A stretch of DNA of 64,000 nt. It comes from Phyto melanocephala. Taxonomy: Eukaryota; Arthropoda; Insecta; Diptera; Rhinophoridae. Below, piece after piece: positions 47,381 to 57,850 of the stretch. The stretch covers positions 29,332,421 through 29,396,420 of the forward strand of contig OW799233.1 of the NCBI GenBank assembly GCA_941918925.1, given 5' to 3'. The notes below the pieces were generated by a model. That model made no database searches. It saw only the letters and a program-made list of their open reading frames with translations, and was not told the origin of the DNA. Numbering within the stretch: the stretch's first letter is position 1; each line of letters begins with the position of its first letter. A program made the translations under genes and the position numbers.

Positions 47381-49074
47381 TCTGTAAAAAAAATAGTGCT
47401 GCCTGACGAATATTTTATAAAGTATATTGATGTATATTAGAGCGTATTTACTAAGAACATCATTGTAGACCTTAGACGTAACGTATATTAAAATAACAGT
47501 TTCAAAACAAAATCAAAAAATCCCCAAAACAGGGGTCGCATTTTTAAATTTTTCGTTATATCTTTGATATTCACAGTTGTCGCTGTTTTGTTTCGAGAGA
47601 ACAGTACCCTGTATATTATTTACAACAGATTATTAAAAAACATTAAACTTTTGTTCAAAAAGTACCTCGATAACTTGTTAACATCCCAGCATAAACTTCA
47701 CTTATTACATGCATTATTTTGTTGCTCAATTGTCTAGTATTTGCATTACTAATTATTTATTAAATAATAACTCATTCCTAGTGGAATTTGATTAATTTAA
47801 AATACAAAAAAATGACTTTATTAGTTTAAGTATAAGAAGAATATTATAAATCTAATATATAAAATTCTCGTGTCACAGTATTTGTAACAAACGAAAAAGG
47901 GGTAGAAAAAAAGAAAATTCAGAAAAGATGTATACCGCCTTCTTTTTTTAATTTTCTTTTTATTCTATTATTATTAAAAATTTTTAAATTCATGCAACAA
48001 AACGACTCCTATTTACAACATAGGTAGCTTTGGTATAAAAGAAGAAGACCTTTAATTTTGGCCGCTATAGGTGGTAGTCGAATTTTTTATTGTATAAAAA
48101 TTTCATTAAATTAATTTTTAATTTTTTTTATTCAATATTTATGTTGGAACTAGCAATGCGGTCAGGGTTCAGCTATTAGTTATATAAAATACTTTATAGA
48201 AATTAAAAAATTTTGTAAAAACTTAAAATTGATCAAAGATTTTATATAACTAGCAATTTTGAATCCAGTTTTTTTCTTTCTGTTACTAATTATTTTTATG
48301 AGTTATTTTAGCATAAAGGAAAGTACTTATTTTTTATGTCGTATTTAAATAAGTTGTAATGGATTTGTTTTAACTAGTTATTCTAGTCAAATTGTAAGTT
48401 GTACTCTCAATAAATTTGCATTACTTTTATACTTATTTTGTAAGTAAAGTTTTTGCTGGGATGTTTCTTTAATTTTTTTATTCTAAACGTAATGGTCGCA
48501 TTTTTACATATTTTTTAATTTTTCTTGTTGGTGTACCGCGATCTTATCACTCGATCCTTATAAAAATATTTGATGAATTGGTCATTGGGTTTTGCTGGGT
48601 CCACACAAAAAATACTTTGATGTTATTGCTGCCTTCGACAAATTTGTTTCAATTCATAATAGTTACAATAAACACTAGATCTTTGTACGAATAATATGGT
48701 GGATTAGGTTATGCTTTTCATTTGTAAATCTAGTATAGTTCTTAACACTTGTGTACATTAATGTTATAAATTATTTGCACAACATGTAGTTTTCAGTATT
48801 TTCTGTCTACTTGTGTATGTATTTTTGTTTTTCAAAGGGTGCGGGTACCCTAAGGGAATGCAGTGTGCATGTGTTAATGTTTTTTCGCTTAGAAGAATAA
48901 GAATTTTAAGTTTGATATACGATCTATTACAAGCATACACTTGCAAAAAAGGGTAAGAATATGTTTTTTGTGGCGTTTTAACAAAACTTATGTCCCAGAG
49001 TGAGTTATAATTTCTATGGTTATAAATGTTACTAAATACATAAATTCAAGCATTTTAAATTGTTTTTTTTCCAG
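47381..49074. other. AT-rich stretch with a repeat end at about 47857
   Basis: AATATATAAAATTCTCGTGT (47859-47878) is a motif that starts a repeat common in insect genomes; its far end was not located. Otherwise no gene is supported. Possible conserved sequence cannot be judged without comparison. Confidence 0.4.
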
Positions 49075-49245
49075 CTACAAATTGAAACGAAGAAAAAGCA
49101 AAATATAGTAAAATTAGCAGTTATAAACTTAACAGTTCTTGTTACAGTACTCCCCTTTGTTTGGTGTACTTGTATATCTGTGGCAATAAATGTTTTGAGT
49201 GGAATTAGTTTGCTGGCAGCAAAGGTTATTTTAATCAGCAATTAG
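49075..49245 (+). CDS. Candidate 3' terminal exon of an unknown membrane protein
   Basis: A T-rich tract and CAG (ATTGTTTTTTTTCCAG, ending 49074) look like a splice acceptor. After it a frame of 56 codons begins LQIETKKKQNIVKLAVINLT, continues with a hydrophobic stretch (VLVTVLPFVWCTCISVAINV), and ends at a TAG. An AATAAA signal follows near 49310, the right distance for a poly(A) site. A basic segment before a membrane helix with LPFVWC is loosely like TM6 of GPCRs, but no family is recognised. Upstream exons were not found, and it could be chance. Confidence 0.35.
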   Translation, partial: LQIETKKKQNIVKLAVINLTVLVTVLPFVWCTCISVAINVLSGISLLAAKVILISN

Positions 49246-49699
49246 TTTTGAAAAACACAATTGTGTTAAACTTTATTTTATTTTGTAGAACTAAAACAGT
49301 ACAAGTTTAATAAAAGGGGAATATATAAGTGGCAATAGTTTAATTATTTTATAAAAAATAACAAATATGGATACAATATTTATATCTCAATCATTTGAAA
49401 TCAAAATTATTTCAATTATCTCCCAGCAAAAACTAGTTAATGACTTCCTCTTACTAAACAACATACTTTGCAATGGCTATTACATATCGTCTGTCTTACT
49501 AAGAAGTATTTTAGTAATGGCTTGATATTTTGCTTACATACACACAAAATACGATATCTTGTTGCATAATATTCAAATACATAACTTTTTCTAATTCTCA
49601 TTTAGTTTAACACGCATAGCGTATAAGTAATAATTTGTTTGACAACAGCGGCAAATCATTTCATTTGAAAAAGTGATGACTCATTTTTTTTTTACTGAT
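49246..49699. other. AT-rich spacer
   Basis: Possible 3' UTR of the candidate exon to about 49330, then unremarkable sequence up to the HINE at 49700. Confidence 0.5.
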
Positions 49700-51744
49700 T
49701 TTTATACCCGCCACAAAAAAATGGTGGGGGTATATTCATTTTGTCATTCCGTTTGTAACACATCGAAATACACATTTTAGACCCCATAAAGTATATATAT
49801 TCTGAATCGGGGTTTGATTTGATGACGATCTAGCTATGTCCGTCCGTCTGTTGGAAGCACGATAAAGATCGCACCGAAAAAACTAGGGGGCTCAAATTTT
49901 GCCAGAATCTTTCTTATAGACAAGGTTTGTTTGGTATTGAAAATGGGCTAAATCGGAATATTAGGAAGAGAGTTTTAGCTCGTAAAGCAAGACTAGGTCG
50001 AAAAAACCGTGTCCCTTGAACATCGAATAAAATGGAATTGTGTCCAGACGCATAAACGTAGAGTCATGAAACTTCGAATATATATTTATCGAGTCAAAGG
50101 AAAATAGATGTGCCACGCACACTTGTTTCTTTAAATTTTTATAAAAATATATTAGTCATATATATTAGCATTTATTCATCTTACACTGCGCCATTTATTG
50201 TACTGTAGCTAAATATAAGATAAAGATGATAAGATAGATGACTCTACTAGCAACTACTATATGGCATGCTAACAACCTTTTTCGTTCCACAAGAGATTTT
50301 TAATGAGGGTTCGTGAAAACGAAAATGACCGAGGTTGTTGACAAAAAATTAGCTAGAGTAACAATTTGTGCCCAACTCTAAACATACATATTTGTTCCCA
50401 AAGCTTTATGAGGTTATAGATTTAAAAATATAAAAAAATGTGCATCAGTAGATATAAAATATGTATTTGAATATTTAAAATACATTTTTTAGTCAAATTA
50501 TATTTTTATCTATTTATTCTTTTGTAAAGCGTGGTTTAATTTTAAGGGCCACAGGGTGATTCAAAATATACATTCTCAGCATTTTGCTAAAACGGAAAAT
50601 TTATTAGATTTATTAGATTTTGATTTATAAACTTCTATTACATTTTGCTTTTAAAAGATTTTCAAACGAAATAAGTTTTTTATAATTTTAAAATTTGTTA
50701 GCCATTAGTACATGAAAATAGATTGTTTATAATGTTTATAGATAATTTTTTTTTACTTAAGTCAAATTTTCATAAATTCCCATTTTTAATAGAGTATAAC
50801 TTCAGGAGAACATAAGATAAAAATAAATTAGCACTATTTCGTAGATAAAACTTTCCTCTTAAATTCATGTAATATCTCTATGAATAAAGATTTTGGAATA
50901 CTAAAGGACTATATTGAAATATCTAAGTTATGTTTATTAGCAGAAACTTTATTGACACGCGTATTTTAACGGCCACTTTCATTGAAAGACTTAATTTACG
51001 AAAACATTTTACTAGCATACCGAAGTTATAATGGGTGGTTTAATTTTAAGGGACTATGTTGATTTTGAATAAAATTATTATGAAATTATTATCATTTATT
51101 TTTATAATGAAAATATTTGTATGCTTCAATTATGTATGGAACAAAATATCGGCCAAATGGCCCCCCCAACATAGGCGGCACACCTCGATCCGATAGTCCA
51201 AATTTTCAATAACACTGTTGATGCTCAATTGTTGGGCACGATGATGAGTCGAGGTTGCTTGCTCTTTTGCCACGTTATCGTGAAAAACAGCAATGTTTCC
51301 CATTTAACGAACTAAGATGGCATTCGCAGATGTTTTCACATTTCATACAGACCTGCCTTGCAGACATTTAAATATTTTTTACAATTCTCACGATTGTGGA
51401 CGTATTCGAACGATTATGTTGACCAAAACAATCACGAAATGCACAAAATGCATTTTGATTTGAACGCCCATTTTTATAAAAATCTTTAATATTTAAAAGC
51501 GTTGCTCGATTGCGTATCTCTCCACGGCTTAAATTGAGTTAGTCTTAGATTGAGAAATGTCAAATGAAATGCAAGAAAAAAGTTGAAGTTTAGGTGTGGT
51601 TCACCTTCAACATGGGCGCTTAAAATTTTACCACCCTCTACAAAGAAAGTGATATATATTTTATTATAAAGAGATTATTCCATAGGGATTAACAAAATAA
51701 TAAATATTGTGTTTTAAATGTACACAAAATTGGTGGTGGGTATA
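49700..51744 (+). mobile_element. HINE family I, copy H, 3' hairpin lost
   Basis: The 5' end is at 49700 with the shortest core in the window (GTCCGTCCGTCTG, 49838-49850). The extra module is at 50105-50860 and the M1 element at 51031-51638. The copy stops at GGTGGTGGGTATA (51744), where CTTGTGAAATTACTTGTG replaces the hairpin. A terminal deletion therefore removed the 3' end. Confidence 0.78.
51031..51638 (-). mobile_element. Nested M1 mini-transposon in HINE copy H
   Basis: TA at 51029-51030 and 51639-51640; TIRs ATGGGTGGTTTAATTTTAAG and ...TTTTACCACCCTC. It has the same orientation and site as copy B. The HTH remnant is present near 51480-51370 but with stops. Confidence 0.8.
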
Positions 51745-52520
51745 CTTGTGAAATTACTTGTGAAATTTCAAATTAACATATCGCTGAATAATCTAACCGA
51801 ATTTTCGTCGTTAAAGAAACCGAACGACATCTGTAAGTCCATATTAGTAATGGGTTATTTAGATTATTAAAATCAAGTTCTTATATATTGCGATAAAAGT
51901 AAGTATGTACTTCTTTAAGTCTCTATTTATTTGCGTTTGTACTGAGTACTTACAGGAGTCCCTATTTGTAAGCGAGCGTGGTAACTACTTGCCTCCAATT
52001 TCATTGCCGCGTTAAAAAGAATGGGCTTAGATGTCAAATTGTAAGTAGTGAAGAACTGGTTTTTACTACTTTCAACCCATGATTTTGTAATGTGTTATTT
52101 TCCTGGGCTACTTCGAAATAAAATTCATTAATAAACTTTTTAAATATGTATGTCAGTATCCTTGTTTCAAAAATTTATACATATTTAAAATAAAGAAAAA
52201 TTAAAAAAAGCATTGTTACCTTCTTATTTTACCTTATAACTCCTAAAAAATTATCTGATAATACTAGTGCTCTGTATTTCCTTATATACATATTTCAACT
52301 TTAAAACGCACCACAGATTTCATTTGCAAAAGCAAATAGTATAGTTATTGTTGTTAAAGATATAAAAAATTAATATCTTAAAACACACATAAAAATATTT
52401 TATTAATAAACTTTTATATCAATTTAATTTTCTTAATACTGTTTATGTATCATAAACATAACTTTTGAAATCTAATCGTTTTATTATTAGGCCATTCTGC
52501 ATTTGTAATTACAAATATTT
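51745..52520. other. AT-rich spacer
   Basis: No transposon or gene recognised. A somewhat less AT-rich patch at 51950-52050 has no readable function. Confidence 0.5.
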
Positions 52521-52530
52521 CTTCTTAATT

Positions 52531-52561
<31 letters not shown>

Positions 52562-53430
52562 AAAGTGAAACTCTGTGTGTGTGTGTGTGTGTTAGCTATA
52601 GACTCTGAAACTGCAAAACCGATCGGGCTCAAACTTTGGTAAGTTGTTGTACACATACCGGGGAGTGTTTATGGATGAAAAAAAGTGGGCGGGGCCACGC
52701 CCATAAAAAATTAGTTATCAGTTTTAGCTACTTGCACTTGACCGATTTTTCTGAATTTTTGCACACATATCGAGCTGTCATGAAATAATAATTTTATGAT
52801 AAGAATAGTGGGCGGGGCCACGCCCCTAAAAAAGTTTTAATTTTGAGGTACTTGCACTGGACCGATTTTTCTGAAACTTTGCACACATATTAAGCTGTCG
52901 TGACTTTATAATTTTGTGATTAAAAAAGTGGGCGGGGCTACGCCCATAAAAAAGGCTACAATTTTGAGGTATTTGAACCAGACCGATTTTTCTGAAACTT
53001 TGCGCACATATTGAGCTGTCATGACTAAATAATTTCGTGATTAGAAAAGTGGGCATTGCCACGCCCATTAAAAAAAAGGTATCATTTTGAGGTACTTGCA
53101 GTGGACCGATTTTTCTGAAACTTTGCACACATATTGAGTTGTCATGACTATACAGTTTCGTATTTAGAAAAGTGGGCAGTGCCACGCCCATAAAAAAGGT
53201 ATCATTTTGAGGTACTTACACTGGACCGATTTTTCTGAAACTTTGCATACTTATTGAGCTGTCATGACTATACAGTTTCGTAATTAGAAAAGTGGGCAGT
53301 GCCACGCTCATAAAGAAAAAGTTATAGTTTTTAGCCTTGCACTTGATATTCGATTAAAATTTAGAATGCGATTAAAATTCATGAAGGGGCGTAGCAACGC
53401 GCGCCGGGATTGGCTAGTATATTATAAATG
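52521..53430 (+). repeat. Interspersed repeat with (TATC)n, (GT)n and a ~121-bp tandem array
   Basis: It starts with a (TCTA)n run (52525-52552), then a (GT)n run (about 52573-52591), then GACTCTGAAACTGC. About six units of 121 bp follow, each with GTGGGC..GCCACGCCC and ACCGATTTTTCTGAAACTTT (anchors near 52690, 52812, 52932, 53053, 53174, 53296). It ends with GGGGCGTAGCAACGCGCGCC and GGCTAGTAT. This start and end are typical of repeats common in insect genomes. The long minus-strand frame at 52826-53191 is just the array read in an open frame. Confidence 0.75.
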
Positions 53431-54256
53431 AAAAATTCATTATAATAACAACTACAATTTATGATTTCATTTAATTTTAGTTAGATGCAGTTTATTTGTT
53501 TTTTGATTAAATTTTTAATAATCGAATTTTTAGTTATAAGTCTTGGCTGCTAAATGAAATATCGAAATTGTACTTATGAGTAAATAATGCTAATTTGTAG
53601 GATGTTAAAGGACAGTAAGAATAAAACCGATAAAACTATTTCAATTTGCAATTGTTTTAAGAAATATCGTATATTTATTAATATATTTAATAATTGTTAA
53701 ATTACTACTTAGTAAAACTTAATCTTAGTAAAACATATTTTTTTTTTTTTAAACTAAAATTTATTATACTTCTAAATATTTACATATAAGAAAATCAAAT
53801 ATATTCATGCCAGTAAGTTCTTCGTTAAAGAATTAAAACTATAATGATAGTCGTAACATTAAAATTTGCAATTACGGAAAACAAAGGGTCATATTAAGCG
53901 AGACTGTTGGAAGTTTGATAAGACAAAGAACAATAAAGCAAACGAGTAAAACATCCAAAGAGTGAAAATAATTATTGTTTCTTAAAAGCATTGGGTCAAA
54001 ATAGTGGGTGCCTGATTCTGGAGCAATTTGTTCTGATGTTGCGAATTTTAATATTTTGGATCCTAATGAACAACAATAAGTAGTAGCAAGTGGTCAAAGC
54101 ATAGAAAGTAAAAGTAGTAGTATAGGTAAATGAAAGATATAAGAACAAAATTAAAAAAAAAATATTTATTGTAAGAACATACATAATGTTCTATTCATTA
54201 TAACGCTTTCTGAAAACCTAACGTCTCTAAAGAAAATATTAAGAACCAATTATTGT
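53431..54256. other. AT-rich non-coding stretch
   Basis: No gene or repeat recognised. Confidence 0.5.
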
Positions 54257-54715
54257 TAACTAGCCTGTGCCCGCGACTCTGTCTGCGTAGTTATCGACAC
54301 AAAAAGTAGTATTTAAATGTAATAATTCAGGATGTTATAAGTCTGTGCGACAGATTCGTTTAAATTCATTTAGTTATTTTTTGCGTGATTGAGACAAAAT
54401 ATCAAAAAATTTATATTTATTATAGAAGTGGGAAAGGATTTAATGCAAACAGAAGGCTTTGGGTGAATTTAGTTTTATCACCAGTACGTATTAATTTTGG
54501 ACGAGCGAAGCCCTTGCACAATCGACTAACTAAATACAAAAAATATATTTTTTTCATATATCTGCAGGTTTACTCGATTATCGTGATAATGGGTATTTTA
54601 TGTGTTACTCTAGGTTTATTCTATTCGGCTTAGGAGTTTTTGCGTGACTAACGTAACATATATCCAAATATCTAAATATACAAGCATTCACATTTATTAT
54701 ATTATAGTATGATTA
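54257..54715 (+). repeat. Interspersed repeat, TAGCCT...GTCTGCGTAGTTA family, copy 2
   Basis: Starts AACTAGCCTGTGCCCGCGAC, the better-preserved version of the 23567 repeat. It shares CCCTTGCACAATCGACTAAC and ends GTGACTAACGTAACATATAT...TTTATTATATTATAGTATGATTAG. Only the end parts agree with copy 1; the middle is diverged. Confidence 0.6.
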
Positions 54716-54810
54716 GTAGAATTACAACAAAGTTCAATAAAAAAATAATGTTCTACAATTACTCAAATCAAATTGTGGACCTTTAACAGCGTGAAAATAA
54801 AACAATAATA

Positions 54811-55239
54811 AAGGTTGGTTAAATTTTAAGGGCCGGTGTTAAATGTGAAGCACACCTAAACGTCAGGTTCTTTTTTTTTTTTGCATTTCATTTGACATTT
54901 CTCAATTTTAAACTAACTCAATTTGAACCATAGAAAGATACATACACAATCGAGCAACGTGTTTAAGTTATTCAGGCTTATTATAAAAATGGTCGTTCAA
55001 ATCAAAATGCATTTCGTGCACTTCGTGATTCTTCTGGTCAACATAATTACGTCATTCAAATTTCTCCACAATCGGGAGAATTGTGAAAAATATTTAAATT
55101 TCAGCAAAACAGGTCTGTATGACATGTGAAAACTTCTGTGAATGCGTTCTTATTTCGTTGAACAAAAACCATTGCTATTTTTCGCGATAGTGTGGCAAAG
55201 AGCACTCAACTTTGATTCATTATCGTGCCCAACAATTGA
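54811..55239 (+). mobile_element. M1-type element outside a HINE, truncated at its 3' side
   Basis: A TA (54809-54810) and the TIR AAGGTTGGTTAAATTTTAAG start the copy. On the plus strand an HTH remnant reads VIQAYYKNGRSNQNAFRALR (about 54970-55029), closer to a working mariner N-terminus than the copies inside HINEs. Homology ends near 55239 in CCCAACAATTGA. This is the only M1 copy here not carried by a HINE. Confidence 0.7.
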
Positions 55240-55956
55240 ACAATTGGCAATATGGAAAGGGATGAATAAAGAAAGCATAACAAATATGTATAAAAACATG
55301 AGAGAATATGAACATGAAGAGAAATGTCATTTGAGAAGAAAGAAGAAGACAAATTTAAAAATGATTGCTTTGCCTCCCTAATTCTAATTTCATTAAGTTG
55401 TAACATAAATAGTAGTTTAAAATTTATATTTGAGTATACCGATAAATTGTGTTGCTGATAAAATCGTAGCTGGTTTCAAAAATGCATTCCACTTGCCTAA
55501 TATCGGAATAGATTTTCAATATTCTTAAAGATTGAAAATTAATTTTATTTAATAAATGTTTCAGGAAGTTTAAAAATAGAAAAATGAACTTAGGCCAGAA
55601 AAAAAATTATTTATAAAAAATTTATATATTTTTTTTTGAAAATTAAATATTGTTAAAGAAAATAAATTATTACCATGGTGATCATGTTATGATCACAATT
55701 TTATCTGCGTAAACTTGAAAGTATGTACTATTAATATTGCTTAACTGTGAGAGTATTTTTTCATATATTAATTTCATATTCCTTTATTAACACTTAACCC
55801 ATTTGTTTACATTCTTATTGCCTCAACGATTCCTGTATAACTATTATTTGTTTATAGCTTGAAGAACAAATAAAATGATAAAATATTATAAAACAATAAA
55901 GAGGAAGTTTACCAACTTGCACTTAAAAGAGTTTTTGTTGGTCTGATAGACGGAAT

Positions 55957-56147
55957 CTAAAGAACAATAGAGCAAAGCATATTAAGAAAAAAAGAATAAA
56001 AAAATTCATACAAGAAATAAATTGCATTTAAAAGTTTTCTCATTACAAGATTGTTAGGAAGTTTTTGGACTTGTAACAATACAACATAAAGTATGTAGGA
56101 GGCTACTGCTATAAAAATGACAACACAGACAACATACTTAATGTCGA
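55957..56147 (-). CDS. Candidate 3' terminal exon (membrane-type peptide)
   Basis: On the minus strand TTTATTTGCTTGTCTTCAG (ending at 56148) resembles a splice acceptor. A frame then runs DIKYVVCVVIFIAVASYILY, with further hydrophobic sequence (FLYEFFYSFFLNMLCSIVL), to a TAG at 55957. There are probably two membrane segments. No family recognised, no upstream exon found, and no clear poly(A) signal. In AT-rich DNA a hydrophobic frame of this length can arise by chance. Confidence 0.3.
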
Positions 56148-56321
56148 CTGAAGACAAGCAAATAAAAAATGTTTAGATATTTTAAAGGGACAAGTTGAAG
56201 TAAGCGGACTTTTTAAACATTAAACTACTTATATAACTATCTTTCAAGTTTGATATATCAAAAGTAACGAAATTTATTGCTAACTAAATTATTTGAAATC
56301 AATCCAAGAGCACTATAAAGA

Positions 56322-56849
56322 AAGGGTACGCCATCTAACGTTTTTTTATTCAACTAGTGCTTATTTCGTGAATGGTAACACTTAGCTTATGTCTGATTTG
56401 ACAGATAATTAGTTTTATTCTTCCCCTGAGCGAATATGGGGAAATATTGCGACATTACTTTGGCCGATTTTGCCAAAAAAAATTATTTTTTTAGATGAAG
56501 CTCATTTTGATCTTGGCTGATATGCAAACAAGCAAAATTGTCGCATTTGGGGCACAGAAAACCCGCACGCATACATTGAAAAGCCGATACACCCTAAACT
56601 AGTCACTGTTTGGTGCGGATTTTGATCCAGAAGCATAATTGGGCCATTTTTCTTCGAAAACGAGCAAGGAGTGGGCGAAGTCAATGGCGATGGCTATCGG
56701 GCCATGTTGAACAAATTTTTGTTCACAAAAATTAAAGATTAGGATACTGGCAACATTTGGTTTCGACAGGACGGCGGTACGTGCCACACAGCCGAAGCTA
56801 CACTTTTGTTAAAGCATTTTCCAAATAAAAAGTTATTTGGCGGACCCTT
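56322..56849 (+). mobile_element. Mariner-derived mini-element (family M2), copy 3
   Basis: The right end GGACCCTT has TA (56850-56851); the left end AAGGGTACGCCATCTAACG is preceded by GA, so the left target base is mutated. The plus strand holds the transposase middle: LDEAHFDL, stop, YANKQNCRIWGTENPHAYI, then a stop inside WCGF, FFFENEQGVGEVNGD, and FRQDGGTCHTAEAT. The catalytic Asps at two positions are still readable, but several stops are present. Confidence 0.85.
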
Positions 56850-57159
56850 TATAAGATAATTTTTTAAGGATACAATTTATATCTATGTAAAAGTAAAAAC
56901 CGAGAAAAGTATTTTATGATTATCATTTAAGGTTATACGAAATTTCGCTCCATCGATTCTGACACTATCTTTGGCTTGAACTTATTCGTAGTTTGCTGTG
57001 TGTACGGCCTTGAAAAATCTTATGCGCCAATTTTTTCGAATGTCATCTTATAAATTTTTTTTTTTTACAATTTGCTAGATTCTACTGTTCGAAATCTTTA
57101 TTTTGATACCAATGTAAGAAGGATGAAAAGGTTCAATTTTTAATCAGTAGATCTTACCT

Positions 57160-57850
57160 GTATATTAATTAACTTGGGTGAATAAATACCCTGCTCAGGA
57201 GCATGAATTTGGGGCAGACCAGAGTCCAATCTGGTACCACTTGAACCAGTGAGCCCCTAGAACCTATTCTGTACTGGTTATTGGCTAGGTCTTTTCAAAG
57301 AGCATGTGGTGACTGTGGTTATCCCAAGAGGGAAACGGATTCAGGGGTGGTTAATGTCCGTTGTTTGACCTCTGTCAGACTTCAGTCAACCACCCTTGTT
57401 TCTGGGTACTGTTGCCATCTCAACAGAATAGAGACTGATGGTTTGATGGGTGATGCTCCGGGTGGGATGACGACACCGTGAACATTGGAAACAATTTATG
57501 TCTCGGGGTGCTGTTGCCTTTCAACTCAAGTAGCTATATGGTAGATTATTTGGCTTCTTTCAAGAGGCACACCTGATTCTGTGGACGATCAAACTATAAC
57601 ATGTAGTGAAAAATTTAAATTAAGGGGATAGATAGCCCGAGCTCTCGAACAAAGTGCATCTACATGAAAAAAGTATTTATGTAGGTAAAATTACTACCTG
57701 TGACATGGCTGAGCTGAATAATCGCAGAGGCTCTGATTGGGAGTCACGAACCCAACAAAGTGATAAGACTACCGTTTGATTATGGCACTATATATCGGTG
57801 CCAACGTAAATCCTATCACACGTTGTCTAGAAGCTGAGTATCGATTTTCC
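57160..57850 (+). other. GC-rich block of unknown origin
   Basis: Base composition is clearly richer in G and C than anywhere nearby (for example GGTGATGCTCCGGGTGGGAT near 57450). It could be the 5' region of a LINE or another dispersed element. No convincing protein motif was found in any frame; a 66-codon frame (57281-57481) lacks features. No second copy was recognised in the window. Confidence 0.4.

Noticed and set aside
52826..53191. 121-codon minus-strand open frame
   Set aside because: It is the 121-bp tandem array read in one frame; the peptide repeats with the array and has no independent evidence.
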